64,000 nucleotides of DNA. Source: an uncultured Roseibium sp. (lineage in GTDB: Bacteria > Pseudomonadota > Alphaproteobacteria > Rhizobiales > Stappiaceae). Positions 39,518-50,038 of the stretch are shown piece after piece (the first letter of the stretch is position 1; each line of letters starts with the position of its first letter). A program made the position numbers and the translations under genes. The stretch spans positions 1-64,000 of the forward strand of contig NZ_CANMFD010000006.1 of the NCBI RefSeq assembly GCF_947496995.1. The letters run 5' to 3'. Under the pieces are notes generated by a model. That model ran no database searches. It saw only the letters and a program-made list of their open reading frames with translations, and had not been told where the DNA came from.

Positions 39518-42139
39518 ATGGCAACGGAACGGTACAACGCGCGCGAAGTAGAAGCGCGCTGGCAGAAGATCTGGAACGACAAGGACGTTTTCGTCACTCA
39601 CAACGACGATCCGCGCGATAAATATTATGTCCTTGAAATGTTCCCCTATCCGTCCGGGCGCATTCACATGGGCCATGTGCGCAACTATGCCATGGGCGAT
39701 GTCGTTGCCCGCTACAAGCGCGCCAGGGGGTTCAACGTTCTCCACCCGATGGGCTGGGACGCTTTCGGCATGCCCGCGGAAAACGCCGCGATGCAGAACA
39801 ATGTTCATCCAAAAGACTGGACCTACGACAATATCGCCGCCATGCGCGACCAGCTCAAGATCATGGGTCTGTCCCTCGACTGGAGCCGGGAATTCGCAAC
39901 CTGCGACGTAGGATACTACACCCAGCAGCAGCGCCTCTTCCTGAAATTTCTCAAGGCCGGTCTGGTCTACCGCAAGAACGCCAAGGTCAACTGGGACCCT
40001 GTCGACATGACCGTGCTGGCCAACGAACAGGTCATCGACGGCCGCGGCTGGCGCTCGGGTGCGCTTGTCGAGCAGCGCGAACTCACCCAATGGTTCTTCC
40101 GCATTTCCGATTATTCGGAGGAACTGCTGGAGGCGATCGACGATCTTGACCGCTGGCCGGACAAGGTGCGCCTGATGCAGAAGAACTGGATCGGCCGGTC
40201 TGAAGGCCTGCGCATCCGGTTTGAGTTCACGCAGGCGGCTCCGACGGGTGACAAGACCCTGGAGATCTTCACGACACGCCCGGACACCCTGTTCGGGGCT
40301 TCCTTCATGGGCCTCTCCCCCGATCACCCGATTTCGGTCAGGGTTGCAGAGGACAATCCTGAGCTCAAAGCCTTCATCGAGGAATGCCGCAGAGTTGGCA
40401 CCTCCGAGGAAGCCATTGAAAAGGCAGAGAAAAAGGGTATCGACACCGGTCTTCGCGTCAAGCACCCGCTCGACAGCTCGATCGAGCTGCCCGTCTATGT
40501 CGCCAATTTCATCCTGATGGACTACGGAACCGGCGCCATTTTCGGCTGTCCAGCCCATGACCAGCGCGACCTGGATTTCGCCCGCAAATACGGTCTGCCG
40601 GTCAAGCCCGTCGTCCTGCCGAACGGAGCCGATCCCGCGACCTTCGAAATTGGCGACGACGCTTTCACCGACGAGGGCGCCATCTTCAATTCCGACTTCA
40701 TGGACGGTCTGTCCATTCCCGATGCGAAGGAAGCCATTGCCGGCAAGCTGGAAGCCGTCAAGGTTGACGGTGCTCCGCAGGCCGCGCGCCAGGTGAATTA
40801 CCGTTTGCGCGACTGGGGCATCTCGCGTCAGCGTTACTGGGGTTGCCCGATCCCGGTCATTCACTGCGATGACTGCGGCGTCATTCCCGAAAAGGATGAA
40901 AACCTGCCGGTTGAACTGCCGGAAGATATCAATTTCGACAAGCCTGGCAATCCTCTCGACCGCCATCCAACCTGGCGTGAGACCAGCTGCCCGAATTGCG
41001 GCAAACCGGCGAAGCGCGAAACCGATACCATGGACACCTTCGTGGATTCCTCATGGTATTTCGCCCGCTTCACGGCACCGGACTGCGACCAGCCGACGGA
41101 TCCCGAGGCCGCCAACGGTTGGCTTCCGGTCGATCAGTATATCGGCGGCATCGAACACGCGATCCTGCACCTGCTCTATTCGCGTTTCTTTACAAGAGCC
41201 ATGCAGAAGGTCGGCGCCCTGGACCTGAAGGAACCCTTCAAGGGTCTCTTCACTCAGGGAATGGTGACCCATGAAACCTACCGGCTCGGCGAAGGCGCCA
41301 ACAGCCGCTGGGTCTCCCCTACCGAAATCCGTATCGAGGATGACAACGGCAGCCGGCGGGCAGTTCTGCTGGACACCGGTGACGAAGTCTCCATCGGCTC
41401 GATTGAAAAAATGTCGAAGTCGAAAAAGAACACTGTCGACCCGACCGATATCATCGATACCTACGGCGCCGATACTGCGCGCTGGTTCATGCTGTCCGAC
41501 AGCCCGCCGGAACGCGACGTCATCTGGACCGAGGACGGCGTCCAGGGCGCCTGGCGGTTCGTGCAGCGCGTCTGGCGTCTGATCGGCGACATCTCGGAAA
41601 AGACCGAACCGCGCGGAGGCAAGGCCCCCGAAGTCTCCGGCAAGGCACTGGAGCTGCGCCGCGCCAGCCACAAGACCCTGGCCGCGGTTTCCAACGATCT
41701 GGAGAACCTCGGCTTCAACCGCGCGGTCGCGCGGCTCTATGAGTTCGTCAACACGATCGGCAAGGCACTGAACGACAGCCTGGACGACAGCGCGATGGAA
41801 TATGCTGTCCGCGAGGCCGCGGATTTCCTGGTGCACATGATGGCACCGATGATGCCGCATCTGGCGGAAGAATGCTGGTCCGCCATCGGTCACGACAACC
41901 TGATTTCCGAAGCCGCATGGCCGCAAACCGACGAAGCTCTCCTCGTCGAGGCTTCCGTCACCTACCCGATCCAGATCAACGGCAAACGGCGCGGTGAACT
42001 GACCATTGCAAAAGAGGCTTCCAAAGAGGAGGTCGAAGCGGCTACCTTGGCGCTGGACATCGTTCAGAAGGCGCTGGCCGGAAGTTCGCCGAAAAAGCTC
42101 ATCGTGGTACCGCAAAGGATCGTGAATGTCGTTGTTTGA
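39518..42139 (+). CDS. leuS: Leucyl-tRNA synthetase
   Basis: An 873-residue class I synthetase. The HIGH-type motif is HMGH in [15 protein letters not shown] (about 48-62), the KMSKS motif is in [13 protein letters not shown] (about 632-644), and the CP1 editing domain carries the T-rich [12 protein letters not shown] block. I chose the ATG at 39518 because relatives start [16 protein letters not shown]. Its 3' end overlaps lptE by 14 bases. Confidence 0.98.
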   Translation: MATERYNAREVEARWQKIWNDKDVFVTHNDDPRDKYYVLEMFPYPSGRIHMGHVRNYAMGDVVARYKRARGFNVLHPMGWDAFGMPAENAAMQNNVHPKDWTYDNIAAMRDQLKIMGLSLDWSREFATCDVGYYTQQQRLFLKFLKAGLVYRKNAKVNWDPVDMTVLANEQVIDGRGWRSGALVEQRELTQWFFRISDYSEELLEAIDDLDRWPDKVRLMQKNWIGRSEGLRIRFEFTQAAPTGDKTLEIFTTRPDTLFGASFMGLSPDHPISVRVAEDNPELKAFIEECRRVGTSEEAIEKAEKKGIDTGLRVKHPLDSSIELPVYVANFILMDYGTGAIFGCPAHDQRDLDFARKYGLPVKPVVLPNGADPATFEIGDDAFTDEGAIFNSDFMDGLSIPDAKEAIAGKLEAVKVDGAPQAARQVNYRLRDWGISRQRYWGCPIPVIHCDDCGVIPEKDENLPVELPEDINFDKPGNPLDRHPTWRETSCPNCGKPAKRETDTMDTFVDSSWYFARFTAPDCDQPTDPEAANGWLPVDQYIGGIEHAILHLLYSRFFTRAMQKVGALDLKEPFKGLFTQGMVTHETYRLGEGANSRWVSPTEIRIEDDNGSRRAVLLDTGDEVSIGSIEKMSKSKKNTVDPTDIIDTYGADTARWFMLSDSPPERDVIWTEDGVQGAWRFVQRVWRLIGDISEKTEPRGGKAPEVSGKALELRRASHKTLAAVSNDLENLGFNRAVARLYEFVNTIGKALNDSLDDSAMEYAVREAADFLVHMMAPMMPHLAEECWSAIGHDNLISEAAWPQTDEALLVEASVTYPIQINGKRRGELTIAKEASKEEVEAATLALDIVQKALAGSSPKKLIVVPQRIVNVVV

Positions 42140-42701
42140 CAACATCTTCAGGAGCAGCAACGTGCTTCGGCGCGTGACCCTTTGCGCCGCCCTTGGCGTG
42201 GCCATGACACTGGGCGCCTGTCAGGTACGCCCGCTTTACGGCACAAGCACCGGCGAATTCGGTGGTGGCACCTCGCCCGTTACCGCGGAAATGGCGGCAA
42301 TCGATCTCGATTCCATTCCCAGCCAGTTCGCGAACGACGACGCCTCCCGGGTGCTCTACAACGAACTCATCTACCGGTTTGAACGAGGTGCAGGGTCACC
42401 GGCGAAGAGATACCGCCTGAAGGTCCTGATGGATGTCGGCAGCTCGGAAGTCGGTGTGGAACGGTTCGCGGATGTTCCCTCCGCCTATACGACCACGATG
42501 AACTCGACCTTCGTTCTCAGCGACATCAACACCAATGAAACACTCCTGACCGGCCGGGCCTTCAAATCCGCCTCCTATGACTTTTCGAACCAGCGCTTTG
42601 CCAACAAGCGCGCCTACCGGAATGCACAGGAACGGGTGGCAAAGGCCGTTGCAGACGATATTTCCGCCCGGATCGCCGGCTATTTTGCCAGCCGGTCCTG
42701 A
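42126..42701 (+). CDS. lptE: LPS-assembly lipoprotein LptE
   Basis: A 191-residue outer-membrane lipoprotein: a lipobox (LGAC, Cys at about 32) after a short signal peptide, then the LptE start QVRPLYG. It plugs the LptD barrel that inserts lipopolysaccharide. It overlaps leuS and precedes holA, the standard leuS-lptE-holA order of alphaproteobacteria and many others. Confidence 0.92.
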   Translation: MSLFDNIFRSSNVLRRVTLCAALGVAMTLGACQVRPLYGTSTGEFGGGTSPVTAEMAAIDLDSIPSQFANDDASRVLYNELIYRFERGAGSPAKRYRLKVLMDVGSSEVGVERFADVPSAYTTTMNSTFVLSDINTNETLLTGRAFKSASYDFSNQRFANKRAYRNAQERVAKAVADDISARIAGYFASRS

Positions 42702-42834
42702 GAAAGACCTGTAATCGAAACCGATTGCGGCCTGACTGTTGACCGGTCTGGAAGTTCCGGAGCATCCTCCCGGCAGTCATCCGAACGCAGGATGGATGCC
42801 CTGAACAACAGCTAATCGTGGGAGCCGACCGGCC

Positions 42835-43875
42835 TTGACCGTCCTGAAAGCCGGAGAAATTGACCGGTACGTCGCCAATCCGCCTGCGGATGGCGGAGTC
42901 GTTCTGATTTTCGGTCCCGACACCGGCCTCGTCTCCGAACGGGCGGCACGTCTGGTCAAGAAGGCCTCGGAAGGCGAAGACGATCCGTTCAATCTCATCA
43001 AGATCGACGCCGCGGACATCAGTTCGGATGCGGATCGACTGATCGACGAAGTGCTGACCGTGCCTCTCTTCGGCGGACGGCGGATCGTGTGGGTGAAGGA
43101 CGCAGGAGGTAAAAATCTCAACCCCGCCCTGGAGCCGGTCCTCAAACTGGAAGATTGGCAGACCCTGGTCGTTCTGGAAGCCGGCGACATCAAGAAAGGG
43201 GTGGGTCTTCGCAAACTCGTCGAATCCCACAAGCGCGCAGTCGCACTGCCCTGTTATGCGGACAACGATCGCGGCATCGATCAGCTGATCGACGACGAGA
43301 CGAGGGAAGCCGGACTGACCGTTACCCGCGAGGCCCGATCCGCGCTGCACAGCCTTCTGGGCGGCGATCGCATGGCCAGCCGCGGTGAACTCAAGAAACT
43401 CTGCCTTTATGCCCTCGGCAAGGGGCGAATCGAGAGTGAGGATATCGAAGCCATTATCGGCGACGCTTCGGCATTTGAAACTTCCGAGCTGATCGACGCC
43501 GCCGCATCCGGAAATCTCGGCTTGCTGGATCACGGTCTTGAGCGGCTGTCGGAAGCTGGTTCCAAGGCCTCGGTGATCGCAAATCAGGCGTTGAAACATT
43601 TCCAGCATTTGCACCGGATGCGAATCGATATCGACAACGGCAGGAATGCCCAGCAGGTCGTCGACAGCCAACGGCCGCCGATATTCTTCACCCGCAAGGC
43701 AAGTTTCACGCAGCAGCTGCGCATATGGTCGCTGAAGGATCTCGAGCGCGCGATGGGCATCCTCAGCGAAGCCACCAGGATCTCGCGTCTGAACGACCCG
43801 CTTGGCGTCCCGGTTCTGTCAGAAGCACTGCTGACATTAGGCCGTGCCGCGAGAGCCCGCAACCAGCGGCGCTAA
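42835..43875 (+). CDS. holA: DNA polymerase III delta subunit
   Basis: A 346-residue delta subunit of the clamp loader, which opens the beta clamp. N-terminal domain has LIFGPDTGLVSERAARLVK near 23-41 and the DAADISSDADRLIDEV region; the C-terminal collar domain is helical. The reading frame starts at TTG (42835), preceded by GGGAG 10 bases upstream. It lies 133 bases behind lptE. Confidence 0.93.
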   Translation: MTVLKAGEIDRYVANPPADGGVVLIFGPDTGLVSERAARLVKKASEGEDDPFNLIKIDAADISSDADRLIDEVLTVPLFGGRRIVWVKDAGGKNLNPALEPVLKLEDWQTLVVLEAGDIKKGVGLRKLVESHKRAVALPCYADNDRGIDQLIDDETREAGLTVTREARSALHSLLGGDRMASRGELKKLCLYALGKGRIESEDIEAIIGDASAFETSELIDAAASGNLGLLDHGLERLSEAGSKASVIANQALKHFQHLHRMRIDIDNGRNAQQVVDSQRPPIFFTRKASFTQQLRIWSLKDLERAMGILSEATRISRLNDPLGVPVLSEALLTLGRAARARNQRR

Positions 43876-44041
43876 CAGACCTGAGCCCCACCAATCCGCA
43901 TCGGTTTCGGTTGCCGGCGCACATTGCCTGAACGTTGTACCAAGGACAGTTGATGGGAACCCGGAGCGGGCTCATTGCTCTCTTGTTCAGGAAAACCGGA
44001 CTGAATAGTATTCCTGATATATCTACTTACGGGCGGTCGGC

Positions 44042-45235
44042 ATGCTTGGTACCTGGCTTGATTTCACTTATGTTTTCCGAAATTCGGCCTCGGTTCTCAT
44101 TATCGGGCGGCCCGAACAGTTCGACTATATTCTGAAATTTCCGGGCATTGCCCGCCTGGTCATCAGAGACGAGGACGATTTCCTCGCCCGCTTCAACAAA
44201 CATCTTCTCGTAATGACCGAAGCCGAGATCCAGAAGTTCAGACTTGCGACCCTGGATGACGGCCCGTTGTGCGTTCTGGAGGATGATCCCAAAGAGTTGG
44301 TCAGGCGTGTCGCCGGGAAGATCGGATTCAAATTCTGGGCAATTGAACTGCCTCAGGATCTGTTTGATTATCTGCATCACCAGTATTCTCTGGAGTCTGA
44401 AGCTGAAAAGGAAAATCACGGCACCCTGGACCCGGGTACAGGCAGCGCTGCGACCAGGGAGGAACTGGGGATTTTCAGCCTTGAGGAATTCGGCATCCTG
44501 GCGATGGAAAAACTCAAGTCCAGCGCACAGGGCCAGGGCCCGCTCCCCAGCCTGGTCGATGCCATCGCTGCTCTGAAAAGCGAAGCAGGACGGCAGGATT
44601 TTTTTGCCAAACTGGGCGTCGGCCAAAAGGCGAAAGTCAAGCTGGTCAACGGCAAGCTGTATGTCGTGATCACGGGCAGAGCCGGATTGAGGCCTCTCCT
44701 TCCCGGCATCAAATTCCTGCCAACCAACCCCAAGGTGGCAGAGTTGGGCCTAAGCCTGCCGAAACAGGTCAAAAACCTGAAGCACGGGCTCAAACTCAAC
44801 ATAATCTTCACGGTCCCCATAGAGATCGTATCGACATTTCTCGACGACGAACGGCAATGGAGGGACTTGCTCGGGGTCTTTGCCACCACCGGAATAATCT
44901 CGGTGATCACCCAGCTCATCATGTGGGGCATCGGTCTGGCAACGGGGATCGTGATCGGCACGGGACTAGTCGCCTCGGGCATCCTGATCGTGGGGGCGTT
45001 GGTTATTTCAGGAGCACTTGCCTATATCGCCAACGAATTGGGCCTGGACAGGAAAATAAACGACGCGCTTCAGCGTATTCCATCTCTCATAGACAAGGGC
45101 TGGGTCAAACTGGGCGAGAAGATCGAAGAGGCGATTATGTCGAAGAGCGATGTTCCGGACAGAAAACTGACCTTGCAGCTCATTGAAGATTCTCTGAAAT
45201 ACAACTTTTTCCCGGACATGCTGAAATACAGGTAG
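44042..45235 (+). CDS. Hypothetical protein with C-terminal membrane-hairpin region
   Basis: A 397-residue protein that I do not recognise. Residues 1-250 are soluble-looking, with no signal peptide. Residues about 279-329 hold two long hydrophobic, Gly/Ile-rich stretches separated only by WGIGLATG, followed by an amphipathic tail of 68 residues rich in Lys and Glu. This layout recalls membrane-inserting domains of pore-forming bacteriocins and polymorphic toxins, but no homology is claimed. It is a solitary gene between holA and parB, with a different look from both. Confidence 0.65.
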   Translation: MLGTWLDFTYVFRNSASVLIIGRPEQFDYILKFPGIARLVIRDEDDFLARFNKHLLVMTEAEIQKFRLATLDDGPLCVLEDDPKELVRRVAGKIGFKFWAIELPQDLFDYLHHQYSLESEAEKENHGTLDPGTGSAATREELGIFSLEEFGILAMEKLKSSAQGQGPLPSLVDAIAALKSEAGRQDFFAKLGVGQKAKVKLVNGKLYVVITGRAGLRPLLPGIKFLPTNPKVAELGLSLPKQVKNLKHGLKLNIIFTVPIEIVSTFLDDERQWRDLLGVFATTGIISVITQLIMWGIGLATGIVIGTGLVASGILIVGALVISGALAYIANELGLDRKINDALQRIPSLIDKGWVKLGEKIEEAIMSKSDVPDRKLTLQLIEDSLKYNFFPDMLKYR

Positions 45236-45343
45236 ACCTGCCACGAACTGGAAAGCAGCCCGGCGAAGCACCGCAGGTCTTTCCAGGCACCCCACCGCTT
45301 GGCAGGAGCCCGGGAACGAAATTCTACCAAATATTAGAACAGC

Positions 45344-46249
45344 TTAGCGGTTTTCGACTCCGAGCTTCCGGCACAGTTCGTCGAGTTGTTCCAGAGACGT
45401 GTACTTGATTTTCAGGTCGCCGGTTTCCTTACCCGGTTTGTGTCCGACACTCACTTTCAGGCCGAGCGTGTCGCTGAGACGCTTTTCCAAAGCCTTGGTA
45501 TCGGCATCCTTTTGCGGCTTTTCGCCGGGTGCCTTGTCGCCCTTCATTCTGGCGAGCGCATCCGGGTCCTGAGAGATCTTCTCTGCGTCGCGAACCGTCA
45601 GGCCCTTTTCCACGATCAGCTCGGCCAGCGCCGCGGGGTCGTCCACGGTGATCAGGGCGCGCGCATGTCCGGCCGTCAGCAGTCCCTCGGCCAGATAATC
45701 CTTCACCGAATTGGGAAGCTTCAGGAGCCGCATCGTGTTGGCGACATGGCTGCGGCTCTTGCCGATGACCTTCGCCAGTTCGCCCTGGCTGTAGCTGAAC
45801 TCCGCGGTGAGTTGCTCATAGCCCATCGCCTCTTCGATCGGATTGAGATCGGCGCGCTGAACGTTTTCGATGATGGCAAGCTCGAGCGCTTCCTGATCGG
45901 TCACATCGCGAATGATGATCGGAGCTTCGTGCAAACCGGCGCGCTGCGCCGCCCGCCAGCGGCGTTCCCCCGCGATGATCTCAAAACGGTCGGTTTTACC
46001 GGCCGCCGGGCGGACCAGGATCGGCTGGACAATGCCCTTGGACTTCAGGGATTCAGAGAGATCGCCAAGATCTTTATCGGTAAAGGTTTTGCGCGGGTTG
46101 CGTGGATTGGGTTCGATATGTTCGATCGGCACCTTGCGTGTGTCGCGAAAGAACTTTTCCGGCTCCGCCGCTGCTTCGGGAGCCGAATCCCCGATCAGGG
46201 CCGCCAGGCCACGGCCCAAACGCTTGCTCTTGACGTCTCTTTCCGCCAT
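45344..46249 (-). CDS. parB: Chromosome partitioning protein ParB
   Basis: A 301-residue ParB CTPase that loads on parS and spreads. N-terminal ParA-activating Lys/Arg segment (KSKRLGRGLAALIGD), CTP-binding motifs IEPNPRNPRKTF (about 43-54) and GERRWRAAQRAGL (about 90-102), the HTH with IGKSRSHVANTMRLLKLP (about 158-175), and a C-terminal dimer domain. It lies downstream of parA on the same strand. Confidence 0.97.
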   Translation of the reverse strand: MAERDVKSKRLGRGLAALIGDSAPEAAAEPEKFFRDTRKVPIEHIEPNPRNPRKTFTDKDLGDLSESLKSKGIVQPILVRPAAGKTDRFEIIAGERRWRAAQRAGLHEAPIIIRDVTDQEALELAIIENVQRADLNPIEEAMGYEQLTAEFSYSQGELAKVIGKSRSHVANTMRLLKLPNSVKDYLAEGLLTAGHARALITVDDPAALAELIVEKGLTVRDAEKISQDPDALARMKGDKAPGEKPQKDADTKALEKRLSDTLGLKVSVGHKPGKETGDLKIKYTSLEQLDELCRKLGVENR

Positions 46250-46354
46250 ACCGCACCTTTTTCTTCTTATATTTCAATACATTAGGACGCGACAGCTGTG
46301 CCTCGAATGCTGTCACGCGCGTTATTCATCAGTTCGGATCCGATTCGAACCGGC

Positions 46355-47185
46355 TCAGGCAGCCACGCGCCGAAGTTCGCGCTCGCGCTGAATGATTTCC
46401 GAAGCGAGGCGCAGATAAGCCTGGCTGCCGGCGCATTTCAGATCGTACAGCAGAACCGGCTTGCCGTAGGACGGCGCTTCCGAAATACGCACATTGCGCG
46501 GGATCACGGTATCGTAAACAGCATCGCCCATGGTCTCGCGCACATCGGCGACCACCTGGCTGGAGAGGTTGTTGCGGCTGTCGTACATGGTCAGCACGAT
46601 GCCATGAATGCTGAGCTCGGGATTAAGAGCATTCTTCACCTGCTCAACGGTGCTGAGCAACTGGCTGAGACCTTCAAGCGCGAAGAATTCACATTGCAGA
46701 GGAACGAGGATGGAATGTGACGCCGAAAGAGCATTGATGGTCAGCAGGTTGAGCGACGGCGGGCAATCGACAAGCACATAGGTGAAACCGATTTCCTGGA
46801 ACAGCCGTGACTTGCTCAGCGCTTCGATCGCAGCCCTCAGCCGGAACGCCCGGTCGGTGGTCGCTGCGATCTCAAGTTCCAGACCGAGCAGATCCATCGT
46901 CGAGGGCGCGACCCACAGCCGCTGCACGGTTGTTTCGCGCACGGCTTCCGCCAGCGAGCAATCGCCGCTCAGGACTTCATAGGTCGAGAGCCCGCGGTCC
47001 CTCCGCTCGATCCCGAGGCCGGTCGACGCGTTGCCCTGAGGATCGAGATCGATCACCAGGACCTTTTCCCCGATGGCAGCCAGAGCCGTCCCGAGATTGA
47101 TGGCCGTCGTGGTTTTACCCACTCCGCCCTTTTGGTTTGCAAGCGCGAGAACGCGCGGCGACTCGGGAAGCATGTTCATTGCCAC
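46355..47185 (-). CDS. parA: Chromosome partitioning ATPase ParA
   Basis: A 276-residue ParA with a deviant Walker A ANQKGGVGKTTTAINLG (about 16-32), Walker A' and B (DLDPQGNAS and VDCPPSLNLL). It moves ParB-parS complexes over the nucleoid. The first codon can be GTG at 47185, with AGGAAGG at 4-9 bases distance, or ATG at 47179; both make the same core. It starts 14 bases behind the rsmG stop. Confidence 0.97.
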   Translation of the reverse strand: MAMNMLPESPRVLALANQKGGVGKTTTAINLGTALAAIGEKVLVIDLDPQGNASTGLGIERRDRGLSTYEVLSGDCSLAEAVRETTVQRLWVAPSTMDLLGLELEIAATTDRAFRLRAAIEALSKSRLFQEIGFTYVLVDCPPSLNLLTINALSASHSILVPLQCEFFALEGLSQLLSTVEQVKNALNPELSIHGIVLTMYDSRNNLSSQVVADVRETMGDAVYDTVIPRNVRISEAPSYGKPVLLYDLKCAGSQAYLRLASEIIQRERELRRVAA

Positions 47186-47199
47186 CAGACCTTCCTGGG

Positions 47200-47856
47200 C
47201 TACTCAGACCGGGCTGAAATTTCTGAAAAAAGAAGCATCCGGCTCGTTGGATCTACAACACTTACCTTTTCTACCAGATCGAAGTCCCAACGGGCAGAGG
47301 CTTCGTTAACTTCTCTCTGAAAATCCTGACCTTTGTGGAAAACAGCTTTCGCTCCCTCCCTTGTGAAAGGTTCCGATAACTGAAAAAGCGTTTCCAGCGA
47401 CGCGAGCGCGCGGGCCGAGACCGCATCGACTTTCCCTAGCGACCAGTCTTTCGCAACCGATTCGATTCTGCCCGGATGAACCGTGCCTTTCGAACCCGTC
47501 TCACGAAGCGCCGTTCTCAGGAAGGCGGCCTTGCGTTGATTGCTCTCGATCATGTGCACATGGGCTTCGGGGTCGTCGGCCAGAAGGATCGCCGTGACCA
47601 CCCCGGGAAATCCGGCGCCGCTGCCGATATCCACCCAGGTCCTTGCCTCTGGATAAGTCCACAAAGTCTGAAGACTATCGACCACATGCCGGGTCCAGAT
47701 ATCCGGGATCGTCGACGGTGCGATCAGGTTTTGTGCGGGTTGCCACTTGAGAACGAGGTCCACATAGACCTGCAGACGCTCCAGAGTTTCACGTGAAACA
47801 TCCCCATATTTATACACAACCTGTCCAGAGGTATTCAACACGTCGGAACGGCTCAT
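47200..47856 (-). CDS. rsmG: 16S rRNA (guanine-527 N7)-methyltransferase RsmG
   Basis: A 218-residue SAM-dependent methyltransferase that makes m7G527 in 16S rRNA. The SAM motif is VDIGSGAGFPGVV (about 74-86), with the usual AQNLIAPS start of the domain near 41-48. The ATG overlaps the mnmG stop (TAATG). A near-perfect parS site lies inside its 5' coding part (47785-47800). Confidence 0.97.
   Translation of the reverse strand: MSRSDVLNTSGQVVYKYGDVSRETLERLQVYVDLVLKWQPAQNLIAPSTIPDIWTRHVVDSLQTLWTYPEARTWVDIGSGAGFPGVVTAILLADDPEAHVHMIESNQRKAAFLRTALRETGSKGTVHPGRIESVAKDWSLGKVDAVSARALASLETLFQLSEPFTREGAKAVFHKGQDFQREVNEASARWDFDLVEKVSVVDPTSRMLLFSEISARSE
47785..47800. promoter_or_regulatory. parS-like site 1, inside rsmG
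   Basis: AGTTTCACGTGAAACA matches the general parS consensus TGTTTCACGTGAAACA at 15 of 16 bases, with the core GTTTCACGTGAAAC perfect. It is part of the rsmG coding sequence, near its start. Confidence 0.85.
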
Positions 47857-49742
47857 TATGCCGCTCCCCGCTGACTGTTCCGCTTCAGATACGATAGGAT
47901 CAGGGTAAGCGCCACAGGTGTCATACCGTCCATGCGGGAAGCCTGACCAAGGGTTGCCGGACGGACATCCAGCAGCTTCTGCCGGACTTCATTGGAGAGG
48001 CTGGAGATTGCTCCGTAATCGAAACCATCCGGGATCTTCAAGGCTTCGTCCCGCTTGAGAGCTTCGATATCAGCCATCTGCCTGTCGAGATAAACCGCAT
48101 ACAGCGCATCCGTCGCCACCTGTTCGGCAATGGCCGGATCTATGTCCTTGAGCTCAGGCCAGACGAGTGTGAGCCCGTCGTAAGTCACATTCGGATAGGA
48201 AAGCAGATCGAAGGCGGATCGGCGGATACCATCCTGATTGACCGGCAGACCCCGCTTCTGCGCCTCGGACGGCGTCACGACAAGCCGCGTCAGGAGCGCC
48301 CGAGCCTCTTCCAGGCGCGCCAGCTTGGCCTCGAAGGCCTCCCGCCGGGTTTGGGACACACAGCCGATCGCGATGCCCAGCGGTGTCAGTCGCTGGTCGG
48401 CGTTGTCGGCACGAAGCGACAGCCGGTATTCCGCTCTGGAGGTGAACATCCTGTAGGGCTCGGTAATGCCTCTGGTAACCAGGTCATCGATCATCACGCC
48501 GATATAGCCCTGGGACCGGTCCACGATGAAAAGCGGCTTTTCAGCAACACGCAGGGCGGCGTTGAGCCCCGCCACGAGACCCTGGGCGCCCGCTTCCTCA
48601 TAGCCTGTCGTACCGTTGATCTGGCCGGCGAGATAAAGTCCCGGGCAGCGTTTGGCTTCCAGCGTCTGCCGCAACTCGCGCGGATCGACATGATCGTATT
48701 CGATCGCGTAGCCCGGCTGCAGGACAACCACATCTTCAAGACCCGGGATCGTTTTCAGAAAAGCGATCTGCGCGTCTTCGGGCAGCGAGGTCGAGATACC
48801 GTTCGGATAGACCGTATGATCGTCGAGGCCTTCCGGCTCGAGGAAGATCTGATGCCCGTCCCGATCCCCGAACCGGACGATCTTGTCTTCGATCGACGGG
48901 CAGTAGCGTGGCCCCCGGCCCTTTATCTCGCCGGAATACATCGCCGAACGGGATAGGTTTTCCCGGATGATCCGATGGGTCTCCGGGGTCGTGCGCGTGA
49001 TGTGGCACGGGATCTGCGGTGTCGTGATCCTGTCCGTCAGCGTGGAAAACGGTACCGGGTCATCATCGCCGGGCTGTTCCTCCAGCCGATCCCAATGGAT
49101 CGTCCGTCCGTCCAGCCGGGCCGGAGTTCCTGTTTTCAGACGGCCGAGGTCGAAACCGATTTCCTCGAGCGAAGCGGACAGCCCCATGGCCGGCGCTTCA
49201 CCGGAGCGCCCTGCAGGGATCTTCTTGTCACCGATATGGATCAGGCCGCGCAGAAAGGTGCCGCTGGTGAGAACGATTGCCTTGCAGGAAACGATCCGTC
49301 CGTCGCTCAGGTCGATACCGGAAATGGTCCGGTCGTCTCCGGCGCCATCGAACCGCAATTCATGCGCTTCGCCTTCAACCACAGTCAGATTATCGATTGC
49401 CGAGATTTCGCGCTGCATGGCTTCGCGGTAAAGCTTCCGGTCGGCCTGGGCCCGCGGGCCGCGCACCGCAGGCCCCTTGCGGCGATTAAGCATCCGGAAC
49501 TGGATACCGCCCTGATCGGCAACACGACCCATCAGTCCATCGAGTGCATCGATCTCCCGAACCAGATGCCCCTTCCCCAGGCCGCCGATTGCCGGGTTGC
49601 ACGACATCACTCCGATCGTGTCAGACCTGTGCGTGACCAGCGCGGTTGACGCACCGAGCCGGGCAGCAGCGGCGGCAGCTTCACAGCCCGCATGCCCACC
49701 ACCGATAACGACGACATCGAATTTCAGGTCCAGATCACTCAT
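47856..49742 (-). CDS. mnmG: tRNA uridine-5-carboxymethylaminomethyl modification enzyme MnmG
   Basis: A 628-residue FAD/NADH-binding enzyme (GidA). The FAD fold [18 protein letters not shown] is at about 14-31; later motifs ([34 protein letters not shown]) are complete. Together with MnmE it makes cmnm5U34 in tRNAs. I chose the ATG at 49742 ([16 protein letters not shown]), as in relatives. Confidence 0.98.
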   Translation of the reverse strand: MSDLDLKFDVVVIGGGHAGCEAAAAAARLGASTALVTHRSDTIGVMSCNPAIGGLGKGHLVREIDALDGLMGRVADQGGIQFRMLNRRKGPAVRGPRAQADRKLYREAMQREISAIDNLTVVEGEAHELRFDGAGDDRTISGIDLSDGRIVSCKAIVLTSGTFLRGLIHIGDKKIPAGRSGEAPAMGLSASLEEIGFDLGRLKTGTPARLDGRTIHWDRLEEQPGDDDPVPFSTLTDRITTPQIPCHITRTTPETHRIIRENLSRSAMYSGEIKGRGPRYCPSIEDKIVRFGDRDGHQIFLEPEGLDDHTVYPNGISTSLPEDAQIAFLKTIPGLEDVVVLQPGYAIEYDHVDPRELRQTLEAKRCPGLYLAGQINGTTGYEEAGAQGLVAGLNAALRVAEKPLFIVDRSQGYIGVMIDDLVTRGITEPYRMFTSRAEYRLSLRADNADQRLTPLGIAIGCVSQTRREAFEAKLARLEEARALLTRLVVTPSEAQKRGLPVNQDGIRRSAFDLLSYPNVTYDGLTLVWPELKDIDPAIAEQVATDALYAVYLDRQMADIEALKRDEALKIPDGFDYGAISSLSNEVRQKLLDVRPATLGQASRMDGMTPVALTLILSYLKRNSQRGAA

Positions 49743-49968
49743 TATCTCTACCGCCTGCAAGGCACTTCGGCGACCTTGAGCCGCTCACATTATCCAGATC
49801 GATTTTGGGATCGCGTTCCGGCGTCTCACGCCAGACTATCACATGCAGGATATCCGGCACATGTTTGCGAAGCTTATACGGCGCAAGCCCTGCTACGTCA
49901 AAGTGGATTTCCGGCGGGCGATCACCCCCCATCGCCGGTATCCCGTTTCAGCTTGCAACAATCGTATC

Positions 49969-49984
49969 GGATTCACGTGAAACA
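49969..49984. promoter_or_regulatory. parS-like site 2
   Basis: GGATTCACGTGAAACA matches parS at 14 of 16 bases (positions 1 and 3 differ). It lies between mnmE and mnmG. Confidence 0.7.
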
Positions 49985-50020
49985 TGTTCCGGACCTGAAC
50001 CGACCCGCAGCCAGGCTGAA

Positions 50021-50036
50021 TGATTCACGTGAAACA
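50021..50036. promoter_or_regulatory. parS-like site 3
   Basis: TGATTCACGTGAAACA matches parS at 15 of 16 bases (position 3 differs). It ends 3 bases before the mnmE stop codon end. Confidence 0.8.
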
Positions 50037-50038
50037 GG

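Larger units (their letters stand above)
49743..50038. other. mnmG-mnmE intergenic region with two parS-like sites
   Basis: A 296-base gap between two minus-strand genes. It contains parS-like sites 2 and 3 and must contain the mnmG promoter. A 65-codon frame on the minus strand (49735-49932) overlaps the mnmG start and has no family or ribosome-site support, so I do not call it. Confidence 0.6.

Noticed and set aside
46311..46360. GATTCGAACCGG near the parA end, looking like a tRNA T-arm
   Set aside because: No matching acceptor, D or anticodon stems around it, and it overlaps the end of parA.
49735..49932. 65-codon minus-strand frame between mnmG and mnmE
   Set aside because: Overlaps the mnmG start, has no Shine-Dalgarno and no recognisable motif. 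It could be a degraded remnant, but evidence is lacking.
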